From positions 62,001 through 126,000 of the forward strand of contig JAICJH010000008.1 of the NCBI GenBank assembly GCA_025928545.1: a DNA stretch of 64,000 nt, read 5' to 3'. The notes under the pieces are model-generated. The model made no database searches. It was not told the origin of the DNA and saw only the letters and a list, made by a program, of their open reading frames with translations. Shown here one piece after another: positions 10,401 to 20,600 of the stretch. The DNA is from Bryobacteraceae bacterium (GTDB lineage Bacteria; Acidobacteriota; Terriglobia; Bryobacterales; Bryobacteraceae). Position numbers and translations under genes: made by a program. Numbering within the stretch: position 1 is the stretch's first letter; each line of letters opens with the position of its first letter.

Positions 10401-11052
10401 GGAACTAACAGATACGGATTCGACCGGCGCGGCAGCCGGCGATATGTACAATCTGCGGCTGCTTAAATCCATCGCGTCATTTGACCAGACACACCAGGTC
10501 AAATTCGCGTGGGTGTACGAACTCCCCGTTGGCCGTCACAAGGCGTTTCTGAGCAACGGCGGCGTGGTTGCCGCGATAGTTGGCGGCTGGCGCATCTCCG
10601 CCATCCAGACTTATGCCAGCGGCTTGCCGACGAACCTGGCGTCGACGGTCAGCTTCCCGATCGGCGACTTTTCGAACCGTCCGACGATCAGCACTTATGA
10701 TGGCTGGGCAGCGACGTTGGACCACAAGTTCGATCCGAACGCGGACAACTATCTTCAGCCCCAGTCCTTCTTCCCGGCACAACCGATCAGTGCGTTTGGT
10801 AATTCCACCCGGTTCAACCCTAAGTTCCGGTTGGCTCCCACGATTTCGGAGAACCCTTCTTTGGCACGCATCTTCTCCTTTAAGGAGCGGGCGCGCCTGG
10901 AGGTTCGCGGCGAAGCGTTCAATGTGCTCAACCGCGTTTATTTTTCTCCGCTCAACGGTGGCCTGACGCTCGGGAATGCCAACTTCGGGCTGTGGCGCAA
11001 TCAGGCCAATTCGCCCCGCAACATCCAGTTAGTAGCCAAGTTGACCTGGTAA
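7474..11052 (+). CDS. TonB-dependent receptor, Oar-like (receptor 2)
   Basis: Encodes 1192 aa. Signal peptide with core VVLFLLLAALTAIPLLAQ, carboxypeptidase-regulatory-like domain at about 28-115 (GEITGTVMDASGAVIPGVQI), plug at about 120-260 and a beta-barrel ending in LVAKLTW. The plug lacks the usual LPLNGRN box and reads DALPVQVVGGSRSPFDLA instead, so it belongs to a different Oar subgroup from receptor 1. AGGGAG at 7459-7464 supports the ATG at 7474. The promoter and operator pair upstream place it in the proposed shared regulon. A 10-bp hairpin lies immediately after the stop, and the membrane TPR gene follows closely. Outer-membrane uptake is expected from the family; the ligand is unknown. 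Confidence 0.9.
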   Translation: MHTPRKVVLFLLLAALTAIPLLAQGDRGEITGTVMDASGAVIPGVQILATQKATNSQFKTTTSSAGAFTVTSLPVGEYLLRAEKAGFKSSVTDGVVVTANGTARVDAKLEIGQTQQTIEVSATTQLVQTENARVSTSVSSALVDALPVQVVGGSRSPFDLAATTAEVNTAGTFRIGGGNNTVGVTLDGSSLAGVKIGNDAGSGGAVAMNSPSVEALTEFNVESSGFKAETGHVSGGTLSFVSKSGTNTLHGSAFEYLRNQAFDARNFFAAKKSVYKQSNFGATVGGPVWLPKIYNGKNKTFFFFSYEGFRNRVGASVTPSSVAPTEFYTGDLHNWVDANNKPYQIYDPGTQRLSGTTYVRDPFAGNIIPPSRIDPIAAVIANYVKGILAPNLPNLVPGTSAYVRNNFTSTGVQLSPSDRWSAKVDQNLGSKHHLSYLMNRYRDGAIAGANGPPGLPVPIGGFNTGFNATQVYRGTWDYTITPTLVSRFYGGFNYFREDHGSTAITEDSPQAEGFSGLLPAGYWKSKGICIPNYPVCANFPIINLGDFAGLGTNGPNGSDRLVFELHEDITKIKGSHVIKWGYFYGNSHYDGFGLQNGSGSLGFSFQGTSVPQATTQASGGGSGFASFLLGQVNNYALDTPRYLTAVYRTHQGYIQDDWKVSKKLTLNIGFRYSMDQAPISTDDKISDFSPTTPNPGAGGLLGATIFAGSGTGRIGRRNVIDSFWKGYEPRFGFAYAPNNKTTIRGAATRSFGPVAGIGQSSHNLGFAVRLTVGNASSGLLPSWILKNGAPAWPPPPTLDPSAGLGTNPPAYNGNQATRPDSELNYSFNIQRQISKSSAIEVGWAATLASDISSNFLALNQIPYRSLPASLSPFTASGRAALGSLVGSTAATNAGVTAPPWTCGTGSSSSCVAFSTLYGSGATVQQARRPFPQYTTINTLDGGGDRIGHSTYHSLTVKYDKRTGGGLTIQASYKFSKELTDTDSTGAAAGDMYNLRLLKSIASFDQTHQVKFAWVYELPVGRHKAFLSNGGVVAAIVGGWRISAIQTYASGLPTNLASTVSFPIGDFSNRPTISTYDGWAATLDHKFDPNADNYLQPQSFFPAQPISAFGNSTRFNPKFRLAPTISENPSLARIFSFKERARLEVRGEAFNVLNRVYFSPLNGGLTLGNANFGLWRNQANSPRNIQLVAKLTW

Positions 11053-11056
11053 TGCC

Positions 11057-13327
11057 TTGCAGGCTGCGCGATTTTTCGCGCAGCCCGCTGTCGCGGGATC
11101 TTTGCCTTCGTCTCATCATAAACAGCGAAAGAGGCGCGGGAGCTCTTCGCCTCCCGGAGCTGTTTTAACTTCCGGCCAGGGGCATCACTGGTGGCTGCTG
11201 GTGCTTTGCGGCCTCGTTCTGGCCGCGTACTCCAATTCTTTCCATGGGGCGCTGACATTCGATAGCAACGCGGTGATTGCGCAGGATCCACGCATCCGGC
11301 AGTTTACCTGGGCAAATACTGCGTCGATTCTGAATGGCGGCTACTGGTATGGAAATCCTGATGGCGGTTTGTACCGGCCGCTGACCACCTTCTCATACCT
11401 GCTGAATTACACGCTGTTCGGTAACGGCGCTGCGCCAGCCGCATACCACCTGGTCAATCTCGCACTGCACGAGATGAATGTCGTACTCGTGTATGTGCTG
11501 GGAGTACTGATTTTGGAGGAAGTGATGCCTGCGCTCGCGCTGGCCGCCATTTGGGGACTCCATCCGCTGCTTACCGAATCAGTCACCAATATTGTGGGAC
11601 GGGCCGACTTGCTGGCAACTCTTGGCGTATTGACGGGGATGCTGTGCTACACGAAAAGCGTGAATGGCCCTCGGTGCCGCCTGACATGGCTGGCAGCCTT
11701 GTTCGCCGCGCAGACGGTTGCGATCTTCGCAAAGGAAAGTGGCGCAGTATTGATCGGCCTTATGCTGCTCTTTGACGTCACGCGCCCCGACCGAACGAAA
11801 TGGAGGCCGCGGATACTCTCCTATGCCGTCGTGCTACTTCCGCTGGCGGCCTTCTTCTTTCTGCGCAGCGGACTGGGACTGCACATGCGGATCGAAGTTT
11901 CCGAGAATCCATTGGTCGGAACCGATTTTTGGACAGCTCGCCTTACCGCTATCAAAGTGATTGGCAGATACCTCTGGCTGTTTCTATGGCCGTCTCAGCT
12001 TTCGGCCGACTATTCCTGGAATGCGACGCCGTTATTCGGTTGGCGGCTCGCAAACCTGGACGATGCGAAAACGCTGATCGCCGCCGTGGCTTTGTGCGTC
12101 GCGGGAATCGCGGCGACCTTTCCAGTGGTGCGCATGCGTGCAGGCAGAGCCCTGTTGTTCTTTTTTGGTTTCTTTTTCGTCGCGTTGCTGCCTGCTTCGA
12201 ATCTGATCGTCCTGATCGGGAGCATCATGGCAGAGCGATTTCTCTATTTGCCTTCAGTTGGACTTGCGGGCGTCCTGGTTGCGGCAGTGTACGCGCTCAG
12301 TCGAGTGAGATCCGCGCTGGTCGTGTGGGTAGCGCTGGCATTGGTCTGCGTGACGTTTGCCGTTCGCACATACGCCCGCAATTCAGACTGGCAGGATGGC
12401 CTTAGTCTCTGGACCAGCGCGGCAGCCGTTTCTCCTGAAAGCGCGAAGGTGCACTACAATCTCGCCAGGGAACTCGAGCGTTTACCGGGGCGCCTGCCCG
12501 AGGCCATCGCAGAGTACCGGGAAGCCGTGCGTATCGAGCCTTACCGCGCCGATGCGCACGATAATCTTGCAAATGCGTTGTCCGGCATGCCTGACCGTCT
12601 GCCCGAGGCAATCGCGGAATACGGGAAGGCTTTGCGGATCGATCATGGTCTCGCCGCCGTTCATAACGATCTGGCAAACGCTCTGGTGCGATTGCCCGGC
12701 CGCACGGACGAAGCGATTGCCGAGTACCGTGCGGCACTGCGGATTCAGCCGCAAAACGCGGAAATTCATTACAATCTGGCGAACGCGCTATCCGGGATGC
12801 CCGACATGCTTGAGACGGCGATTGGAGAATACCGCGCCGCGCTCGCAATTCAACCGGATCATGCGGACGCTCACAATAATCTGGGCAACGCTCTCGCTGG
12901 GACATCGGAACAGTTGCCAGCGGCGATCCACGAATATGAGGAGGCCCTCCGGGTTGAACCGGAGATGGTGGCCGCCCACATCAATCTGGGAAATGCGCTG
13001 GCCCGCATCCCGGGCCGCCTGCCCGACGCTATCGCTCAATACCGCGCGGCGCTTCGACTCCAACCTGACAGCCCGGAAGCGCACAGCAGCCTGGGGAATG
13101 CACTGGCGAACATGCCAGGTCACCTGCCGGAGGCCATTGCCGAGTTTGAATCCGCTCTGCGGATCGAACCCAATTTCGCCGATGCGCACGTTAGTCTCGG
13201 AAAGGCGTTGGAACTGACGCCGGGGCGAACCGTGGACGCTGTGGCGGAGTATGAGGCGGCGTTGCGGATCAGGCCGGATCCCCGGTTACGCCAGGCCGTG
13301 GATAGATTACGAGCGGGTTTGCGATAA
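11057..13327 (+). CDS. Multi-pass membrane protein with C-terminal TPR array
   Basis: Encodes up to 756 aa. Residues about 45-440 hold roughly nine to eleven hydrophobic segments with a loop after the first helix, like PMT/TMTC-type glycosyltransferase-like membrane proteins that end in TPRs. Residues about 455-750 are eight tandem TPR-like units of 35 residues, one longer than the usual 34, each containing a version of LPEAIAEYEAALRI. The start is doubtful: the frame opens with TTG at 11057, inside the run-up to a hairpin, and another TTG at 11102 also fits; neither has a strong ribosome site. It begins 4 nt after receptor 2 and may be cotranscribed by read-through. Function not established; protein glycosylation or an envelope scaffold is possible. 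Confidence 0.75.
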   Translation: MQAARFFAQPAVAGSLPSSHHKQRKRRGSSSPPGAVLTSGQGHHWWLLVLCGLVLAAYSNSFHGALTFDSNAVIAQDPRIRQFTWANTASILNGGYWYGNPDGGLYRPLTTFSYLLNYTLFGNGAAPAAYHLVNLALHEMNVVLVYVLGVLILEEVMPALALAAIWGLHPLLTESVTNIVGRADLLATLGVLTGMLCYTKSVNGPRCRLTWLAALFAAQTVAIFAKESGAVLIGLMLLFDVTRPDRTKWRPRILSYAVVLLPLAAFFFLRSGLGLHMRIEVSENPLVGTDFWTARLTAIKVIGRYLWLFLWPSQLSADYSWNATPLFGWRLANLDDAKTLIAAVALCVAGIAATFPVVRMRAGRALLFFFGFFFVALLPASNLIVLIGSIMAERFLYLPSVGLAGVLVAAVYALSRVRSALVVWVALALVCVTFAVRTYARNSDWQDGLSLWTSAAAVSPESAKVHYNLARELERLPGRLPEAIAEYREAVRIEPYRADAHDNLANALSGMPDRLPEAIAEYGKALRIDHGLAAVHNDLANALVRLPGRTDEAIAEYRAALRIQPQNAEIHYNLANALSGMPDMLETAIGEYRAALAIQPDHADAHNNLGNALAGTSEQLPAAIHEYEEALRVEPEMVAAHINLGNALARIPGRLPDAIAQYRAALRLQPDSPEAHSSLGNALANMPGHLPEAIAEFESALRIEPNFADAHVSLGKALELTPGRTVDAVAEYEAALRIRPDPRLRQAVDRLRAGLR
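11062..11085 (+). terminator. Perfect 10-bp hairpin just after receptor 2
   Basis: GGCTGCGCGA (11062-11071), a 4-nt T loop and TCGCGCAGCC (11076-11085) form a perfect stem 9 nt after the receptor stop. No T-tract follows, so it could act as an attenuator, an mRNA-stabilising end or an imperfect terminator. It overlaps the longest possible reading frame of the following TPR gene. Confidence 0.5.
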
Positions 13328-13404
13328 GGATAGACTTGGCGCGTACGGGCCTATCGGGACTACGGCTCTCCGACAAACCCGCACGGGCGAAATCATAAAC
13401 GCAA

Positions 13405-13439
13405 TTCCCGCCCGCTGACCGCTCATTCTGCGGCGGGAA
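13405..13439. terminator. Hairpin between convergent genes
   Basis: TTCCCGCC (13405-13412) and GGCGGGAA (13432-13439) pair perfectly around a 19-nt loop, between the convergent TPR gene and receptor 3. There is no T-tract on either side, so termination is only suggested by position. The rest of 13328-13454 holds nothing recognisable. Confidence 0.35.
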
Positions 13440-13454
13440 CATCCCTGACCGAAC

Positions 13455-16400
13455 TCAGAACGATATTCTTCCGACAACCAGCATGTTCCTCGCGGAGCCT
13501 GCGGCGATGTTATTGATGTTCATAAATCCGAACCCGCCGGTTAGCGCGCCATTTGAGTTGTGCGTAGCCGCAGTGATTGGATTTCCCACCCCGATACCGG
13601 GAAATACGAGCCGGTTAAACGGGTTGTACATCTCAAAGCGAAGCTCAAAGAATCTGCCCGCGTGCGCATCTGAGAGGACAAATCTTCGGCCCAATCCGAT
13701 ATCTTCCTGAGGCGTTCGTCGCTGACGGAAATCGGTGTAACGCGGCGAGCCGCAGCCGAATGTGGCTGTGGGTCCGCATTCTGTCCAGGCAGCCGGATTG
13801 AGCAGCAGTTGTCGGGTTGGATCTATCTTGCCATTGGGATCGGTGAGGTAAAGCGGCTGACCCGAAACCCGCGCCATGTATTGAGTCGAAGCCCCTGCAA
13901 GATACGTGCCGAGATTGTTGTTCGATCCGGGAGCGGTGAGTAAAGCACCGCTTTGGTAACGCAGTACTCCGCTGACCTGCCAATCGCTGAAGACTGTCTT
14001 CGTAATCCTGTTCGAGCCCATAAAGCCAGAGGTCAGGTGGGGCGTCTGGTAGATAAGGTTCAGCGAGAGGGCCTGCGGAATGCTGTTCACATCGAGAACT
14101 TTCTGGGTGGCCAGATTCGTCCAGTCATTGAATGTGCTGATGCGGGTAATCGACTTTGCCCACGTGTACGTGCCGAGCGCGGTAATGTTGTATTTTAGCT
14201 TGGCATTCAGTTTCATCTGCAGCGAGTCATACCAGGAATCGCCCGATGGAGTAGTGGGGGTAATGTTTCCGTACTGAGGAAACGGCCGGAGCGTGTTAGT
14301 AACGGAAGTCGTCGTCGGATAATTCGAGAACGGCAGAGAATATCCGGCTGTCTTAGCGGTCCCCGACCCGATTTGCGAATTTAAAAGGGTAAGATTCGAC
14401 GCGTTGGCGAGACTGAGCCCGTGCGCGGCCAGAATCGCCGGAGTGACCGAGTTGATCGGCGTCATCGTACCCTGAAGCCAGACTCCGCGGTTACCCACAT
14501 AGGCAGCTTCCAGTGTCATGCCGCGCATGATCTCCCGCTGCAACGCGATATTGAACTGCGCGACGCGCGGAGGCCGGCCAAGTGACGGGGCGTAGAAGGT
14601 GGGGGTGTTGAGATTACTAAGGCCCGTGATTGGGTTCACCGTGGGGAGCGCGCCTGCCTGGTGCAGTGTTGAAGCGAACAGAGCGGTATTGGCGGGCAAT
14701 CCGCCCTGGAGGCCATTAGGAAGCGCGGATTGACCTGCTTTAGACGAGAAGGTGATGGTGTCGTATCCGGTTCCCGCGCTGGGACTCTGAGGAGCGCTGG
14801 CGGTAAAAGTATCGGGCGCGCCGAAGAAAAAGCCCCATCCGGCCCGGATCACCGTCCTGGAATCCAACTGGTAGGCGGCGCCGAACCGCGGTGCGATGGC
14901 GAATTTGTACAGGTCGAGAAAGTTCTTGCAATTACATGTGCCCGCGCCGAAGCCCTGGTAAAGCACTGCTCCGGGAAGATTACCGGCGCTCGGATTGGGA
15001 GTGGTTGGGGAGAACGAACTGACTCGATTACGGTCTTCGAGTGGCGGATTCTGCAAATCGTACCGCATACCTAAATCCAGCGTTAGTTTTCTGGTTACTT
15101 TCCAGTTGTCCTGCGCATACACCGCCGTCGCCCTGTCGTGCCAGTTGACACTGGTGCAGGGCGCGAGACTGGATGTGTTCGGCAGGCCGAGCAGAAAACT
15201 GGCGTAGTTCAGGCCGGGACTCCCGTTCGTGGTCGCCAGGGTTACACCTCCCGCGCCGAAAGGTTGGCCAGTCTGGGCTGCGGAAAATGCATACGTTCCC
15301 CATCCACCCTGGCATTGATTGAAGCCTTCCATGCGCGTTTGCGCGCTGCCTCCGAACTTGAACGAATGCGACCCCTTCACCCATGTAAGCGCCGCCGACG
15401 AAGTGAACTCGCCGGTGTTTACGTACTGATTGAAGTTCGCCCCAATGTTCTGGGACATTCCACCGATAGGAGCCCCACTGGACGAGTTATTCCCCAGGCC
15501 GCTGATCTGCGGGAAACCGCTCGTGATAGCGCCAGTCAGGCCAAGTTTGCTTTGGTCAAAGCTCAGCACTTCCGGGAACGGGAGTTTCGATACCTGCGCA
15601 TTCACGTAACCCACTCCAAGATGCAGAAGCATTGACGGGCGAAGCGTATCATCCACGTTCAGACGAGCGGTGCTGGACTGGCTTGTATTGAAGCCTGCCG
15701 TCGTGATGTTCACCGGCAGAGCGTCAGTGCTGGTCTGACCCGACCCTCCGACATACGAGTAGAGCGCCGAGAGTTTCAAATTAGAAGAAACATTGTGATC
15801 AATCTTGATGGACGGAATGTTCTGAGGTCTGGGCGTGGATCCGTACAGTTGAAAATTATTCGACTGGAGCCCGTTCCCCGGCTTCGGCAGAAAGCCCTGG
15901 ATCTTCAGGGCGACCGGATCGAGCCGGCTTGAGGGTAAGGCGTTACCCGAAAACGGAAGCCGCGTAAAGCCATCGGCGGCAAGAGCCTTCGGGTCGAAGA
16001 TTTGCCCCGCCAGCACGGCATTCCCCAGTCCGTCTTTGCACGGAACGCCTCCGCAATTCACCTGGGCGCCAAGGTCGGCCGCAAAATTGCCGATGACATC
16101 GTTTGCATTCGGCACAGTAGTGAAGTTTCCGGAATTGGGGGCCGGGAGAATCGAGCGAAATCCTTCGTACGAAAAAAAGAAAAATGTCTTGTCGTGTCCG
16201 TTATAGACGTGCGGAATACGAACAGGACCACCGAACGTACCGCCGAAGTTGTTTTGCCGGCTCGGATTGCGAACGCCCGTGTATGGCTGGTGGGCATTCA
16301 GGTCCTCGTTCGTAAGGCGGTAGAAAGCGCCCCCGTGATATTGGTTCGTGCCGGATTTCGCCGTGAAGTTGTAGATGCCCCCCTGAGCCTGTCCGAACTC

Positions 16401-17111
16401 GGCGGCGAAGTTCCCGGTCTGAAGACTGACTTCTTCCAGGGCCTCCACCGACGGCTGCTGATAAAAGAAGAATCCCGCGGCATATAGATTGGTGCTGTCC
16501 TGACCGTCGACCAGGGTCTTGAACGATCCATTTGGCGATCCGTTAATCGAAGCGCCGCCGCCCTGGAGTCCATTCGAGCCGAAGTAGGTGGTGCCGCCAC
16601 TCATGCCCGGTAAAATCTGCGCTATGGAAAGCGGATTACGGACCGCCTGGTTTCCATAAAAACCGTTCGACCATTGGATGGGAAGCTCGACAAAAAGTTC
16701 ATTGGAAACGGTGGTGGTAATGTCGGCGTCTTCAGTCCTGATCGCTACCGCTTCCGCCTGAACGGTGATGCTCTCCGAGCTTGAGCCGATCTCCAATTTT
16801 ACATCAACTCGGATTGTCTGCGCGACTTCAATTTTGTTGGCGACGGACGAGTACCGCTTAAATCCCGGCGCCTCCACGGCGACATCCCAGGCTCCAACCG
16901 CCAACTGCGGCAATGTGAAATTACCGGTGGGAGTGGTAACCGTTTCCACGACGTTATGAGTGTCGGCATTCTGCGCGCTTACTTTGGCGCCCGCCACGAC
17001 GGCACCCGACTGGTCCGTCACCGTCCCGGTAATCGTTCCGCGATCACCTTGAGCAAACGCGCCACCGATTACAAGGGCGCACAGGCACGATATTCTTACG
17101 AGGTATCTCAT
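13455..17111 (-). CDS. TonB-dependent receptor, Oar-like (receptor 3)
   Basis: Encodes 1218 aa from the ATG at 17111, chosen because AGGGGAAG sits 5 nt upstream and the protein then opens with a clear signal peptide (MRYLVRISCLCALVIGGAFA); the frame extends 33 codons further with no such support. The carboxypeptidase-regulatory-like domain lies at about 22-105 (GTITGTVTDQSGAVVAGAKV), the plug at about 115-260 and the barrel ends in LVVGRISF. The plug lacks LPLNGRN and has ELPIQWSNGFYGNQA, so it resembles receptor 2 in this respect. It is transcribed divergently from receptor 4 across 510 bp holding two separate promoters, each with the shared operator. Confidence 0.9.
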   Translation of the reverse strand: MRYLVRISCLCALVIGGAFAQGDRGTITGTVTDQSGAVVAGAKVSAQNADTHNVVETVTTPTGNFTLPQLAVGAWDVAVEAPGFKRYSSVANKIEVAQTIRVDVKLEIGSSSESITVQAEAVAIRTEDADITTTVSNELFVELPIQWSNGFYGNQAVRNPLSIAQILPGMSGGTTYFGSNGLQGGGASINGSPNGSFKTLVDGQDSTNLYAAGFFFYQQPSVEALEEVSLQTGNFAAEFGQAQGGIYNFTAKSGTNQYHGGAFYRLTNEDLNAHQPYTGVRNPSRQNNFGGTFGGPVRIPHVYNGHDKTFFFFSYEGFRSILPAPNSGNFTTVPNANDVIGNFAADLGAQVNCGGVPCKDGLGNAVLAGQIFDPKALAADGFTRLPFSGNALPSSRLDPVALKIQGFLPKPGNGLQSNNFQLYGSTPRPQNIPSIKIDHNVSSNLKLSALYSYVGGSGQTSTDALPVNITTAGFNTSQSSTARLNVDDTLRPSMLLHLGVGYVNAQVSKLPFPEVLSFDQSKLGLTGAITSGFPQISGLGNNSSSGAPIGGMSQNIGANFNQYVNTGEFTSSAALTWVKGSHSFKFGGSAQTRMEGFNQCQGGWGTYAFSAAQTGQPFGAGGVTLATTNGSPGLNYASFLLGLPNTSSLAPCTSVNWHDRATAVYAQDNWKVTRKLTLDLGMRYDLQNPPLEDRNRVSSFSPTTPNPSAGNLPGAVLYQGFGAGTCNCKNFLDLYKFAIAPRFGAAYQLDSRTVIRAGWGFFFGAPDTFTASAPQSPSAGTGYDTITFSSKAGQSALPNGLQGGLPANTALFASTLHQAGALPTVNPITGLSNLNTPTFYAPSLGRPPRVAQFNIALQREIMRGMTLEAAYVGNRGVWLQGTMTPINSVTPAILAAHGLSLANASNLTLLNSQIGSGTAKTAGYSLPFSNYPTTTSVTNTLRPFPQYGNITPTTPSGDSWYDSLQMKLNAKLKYNITALGTYTWAKSITRISTFNDWTNLATQKVLDVNSIPQALSLNLIYQTPHLTSGFMGSNRITKTVFSDWQVSGVLRYQSGALLTAPGSNNNLGTYLAGASTQYMARVSGQPLYLTDPNGKIDPTRQLLLNPAAWTECGPTATFGCGSPRYTDFRQRRTPQEDIGLGRRFVLSDAHAGRFFELRFEMYNPFNRLVFPGIGVGNPITAATHNSNGALTGGFGFMNINNIAAGSARNMLVVGRISF

Positions 17112-17151
17112 TTTTCTTCCCCTGACACTTTCTTTTTGGACCTGAGTGACG

Positions 17152-17210
17152 TTGCGTATAACGCCGTATGGATTGGCGATGATGCTATCAAACGTACCTA
17201 AGGGTGTCAA
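17152..17210 (-). promoter_or_regulatory. Promoter and operator of receptor 3
   Basis: On the minus strand, -35 TTGACA (17210-17205) and -10 TAGCAT (17187-17182) have a 17-bp spacer. The operator at 17166-17152 reads CGGCGTTATACGCAA on that strand, 12 of 15 matches to TTGCGYAATRCGCAA. A degenerate site displaced by 21 bp (17173-17187) overlaps the -10. The downstream position fits repression. Confidence 0.6.
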
Positions 17211-17383
17211 GGGGAGCCTTGTCTACCTGTCGTTAACATGTGATTTGTCCGGTCGAATTAACAGGTGTTCTGTCCGCTTCGATAAAACCAGGGCGGAACG
17301 CGCAAGGCTGCGATGTGAACCCGAGCCTGACGTACTAATTCGCCCTGACGGTTTACATATTATGACAAAACCTAAAAAAACCC

Positions 17384-17454
17384 TTGACTTCAATAGAAGT
17401 GATCCATAGAATGCTTCTGTGGGCAATGCGCGACAGGTCGTGCGTATTAAGCAA
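17384..17454 (+). promoter_or_regulatory. Promoter and tandem operator of receptor 4
   Basis: -35 TTGACT (17384-17389) and -10 TAGAAT (17407-17412) are 17 bp apart. Operators GTGGGCAATGCGCGA (17419-17433, 12/15) and GTGCGTATTAAGCAA (17440-17454, 12/15) are exactly 21 bp apart and follow the -10. The region 17211-17383 between the two divergent promoters is AT-richer, with no gene seen; 17455-17608 is leader. Confidence 0.65.
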
Positions 17455-17621
17455 TGAAACGGCCTCTAGAGCACACTCAGGCAGGGGACACAGGACACAG
17501 AATCAGTTGAAACGCTTTCCCTGCTTCTCCGAAAAGTGATTTCCGGGGGGACGAAGTCTCGGCTATTTTCCGAGACGGAGCTGGCGGAATATTAGTGGGT
17601 CGATCCCAAGGAGGATCAACA

Positions 17622-20600
17622 ATGAGTTGGAATCGCGTTGCATCTGTTTTAGCTACTTTCGCCGTCGCGTGTGGCTTTGCCTTCGCCCAGACCACAGGGG
17701 CCACGTTGGTGGGGACTTTGAACGACCCGTCAGGTTTGGCTGTGCCGAACCTGACTGTGGATCTGAAGAGCGCTGCGACCAACGCCCTCCGAACGGTAAC
17801 CACTACCAATGAGGGCATCTTCCGATTCAATGCTCTCGAGCCCGGCGTTTACGACCTAACCGTCCGCCCTGGCGCGGGTTTCCAGCAATACGTCGTCAAT
17901 CAAATCACCCTCAACGTCAGCGAAACCCGCGACCTTGGCCGCCTTAGGCTGAGCTTGGGCTCTGTAACGGAGTCGGTAAGCGTCACAGCGGCGACGACGC
18001 CCGTGCAGACCGCGTCCAGCGAGAACTCGAACGTGGTCGATTTCGATCAGATGGCGAACCTCACCGTCCGGGGACGCGACGTGATGTCGATGCTGCAGAC
18101 GCTACCCGGTGTGAGTTTCGGAAATAACTTCATCACACAGGGTGGCAGCGGCCAGAGCAATAACGAGACGGTGAACCCGTTTGCTCTGGGCCAGATGAAC
18201 CTCAACGGCAAAGGCAGCGCCGCCAACTATACGGTGGACGGTGTTACGGGCATGGACATGGCTGGCGATGGTCTGAGCACCGTCTCCCCCAACCTTGAGG
18301 CGATCGCCGAGGTTCGCGTGCTTGCAACCAATTATTCGGCTGAATTCGGCCGCGACCTCGGCGGCCAACTCCAGGTCATCACGAAGGGCGGCACCAGCCA
18401 GTTTCACGGCAGCGCCAACGTCAACAAGCGGCATGAAGAGTTCAACGCCAATAGTTTTTTCAATAACCGCGATGGTCAGACCAAGCCGTTTTACCGCTTT
18501 CTGGACACCGCTTTTTCCATTGGCGGCCCCGTGTATATTCCGAAAATTATGACCAGGACCAGGAACAAGGTCTTTTTCTTTTTCTCCCAGGATTATCTGG
18601 GCCAGAGATCGAATCCCTCCACCGGTTACGCCAGCGTACCTACCGCGAACGAGCGAAAGGGCGATTTTTCTTATTTGCCCGACAGTAAAGGTAATTTCGT
18701 TTCCAATTCACTCCGCAACCCCATAACCGGGCAGTTGTTCACGCCCTGGAATGGCAACGGCACGTATAACGGCTCGCAGAACTTCGCGCAATACCTGGGC
18801 AACTTCGATGCTAAGTCGGAGGCATATGGCGCCGCCATGCTGGCTGCCATCCCTCTGCCCAACCTGTGCAATGCGGACGCCGGAACGTCCGATGGGAAGC
18901 CCTGGAACGGCATTGCGGCTGGCGCGGGCGGTTCCAATCTGATCAGCCCGGGCAATTGCCCGTCCTTTATTACCTCAACCGGGATATCCACCGGTTTGGC
19001 AACCGGTAACATCGACCTGCAGGGTGGCCCTGGCACAAACAACAATTACACGCGTAACTTCGCCTGGATTTTTAATGGCCCGATCAAGCGGCGCAATGAT
19101 GACGCTCGCCTGGACTTCCAGCCCACGCAGAAGCTCCACGCGTTTGTGCATTTCGGCCACGATTATTTTCTGGATAGTTCCGCCGGCTCCATACCGCTGC
19201 TGAACGCTAAAACCGGAAAGTTCGAGTCGACCTCCACTCATCACCCGCTCCCCGGACAAATCTGGGCTATTGACTTCACTTACATCGTCAGCCCGACAAT
19301 CGTCAATCAGTTGACCCTTGGCTACTCGTGGAATGACTACGGCTATGACTTCAATCCAGACCAGTTGAGCCCCGCGAACCTGAACAACCCGCCTTCGTTC
19401 CATAACTTCGCTAAAGACCCGCTTTATAACCAGCCACCCACATCGCGGCCCGAAACGACGGATGGGCAGAGATACTACGCGGCGGGTTTCCCAAGCGCAA
19501 GCTTTGGCGGCGGCAGCAATTCCGAGCAGGGCCTCGGGCAGCCTTTCTGCAATGGGACATGCCCCAATTACAACTTTAATCCCACGTACCAGATCGCTGA
19601 GAGCGTGAGCAAGACCTGGCGCGCTCATAACATCAAGGTGGGAATTCAGTACGAATGGAACCGGAAGACAGAGACCGCCGGCAATAGCCCGCAGGGCAGT
19701 TACAGCTTTAACGGCTCCGTGTCCGATACTTATTTTGCGAATAATACGGGGGACGGATACGCAAATGCCCTCCTTGGCAACATCAGTTCCTATACAGAAG
19801 GGCAACGGTGGCTTGGCCTCAAAACGTCCAAATCGCTTGACGCTTTCGTTCAGGATAGTTGGCGCGTCAGCAAACGTTTAAATCTGGATATCGGTCTCCG
19901 CTTCGACCACATGCCCGCCATGCAGGATGCCAGCGGGAATACGGCGGAGTTTGTTCCTTCCACGTACAACCCCGCGCTTGCCGAGCGAATTTTCTATCCG
20001 TATTGCTCGGTTTCCACCGCAACCACGAGCTGTTCGGCTGCCAACACATATGCCTGGGACCCGGCTACTAATCCCAACGCGAATATCGGCACTGGCCTTG
20101 GCGGTCCGGGAAATATGTACCCCGGCTATATCAAGCCCGGCACATTGATTCCGTTAAATGTTGCTCTGGCTGGCGGTGTGACTGTGGCGAGCGGCGGCTA
20201 CGGTGTGGCGCCCAACCCGTACACCGGCATGCAGGCCGCCACCGACAACAATCCGGCCCTGCCGCTTCAGCACGGAGTCTATCAGGTCCCCAAAATTGGG
20301 GTGGCTCCCCGGTTTGGCTTCGCGTGGGACGTATTCGGAAATGGCAGGACGGCTGTGCGCGGCGGGATCGGCGTAAACCTCCGCAGGGAGCCGAATTCGT
20401 TTCTGAATGGCCAGGTGGGGGCCGCCCCGATCGGCCAGACTCTGACTCAAAACTACGGCACAATTGCGAGCGTCGCTACGAATCCACTGGCTGGCTATAT
20501 ACAATCGGCCCTGCCGAACCCCAACCAGATAACCGGCGTCTCGCCTTACACAACCACTTCGTACGTCGGAAGGTATCCGTATGAGGCGTCCTACAACGGC

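Noticed and set aside
12480-13300. Regular 105-bp repeats that could suggest a repeat array or CRISPR
   Set aside because: The period keeps the reading frame and encodes TPR helices; there is no repeat-spacer structure.
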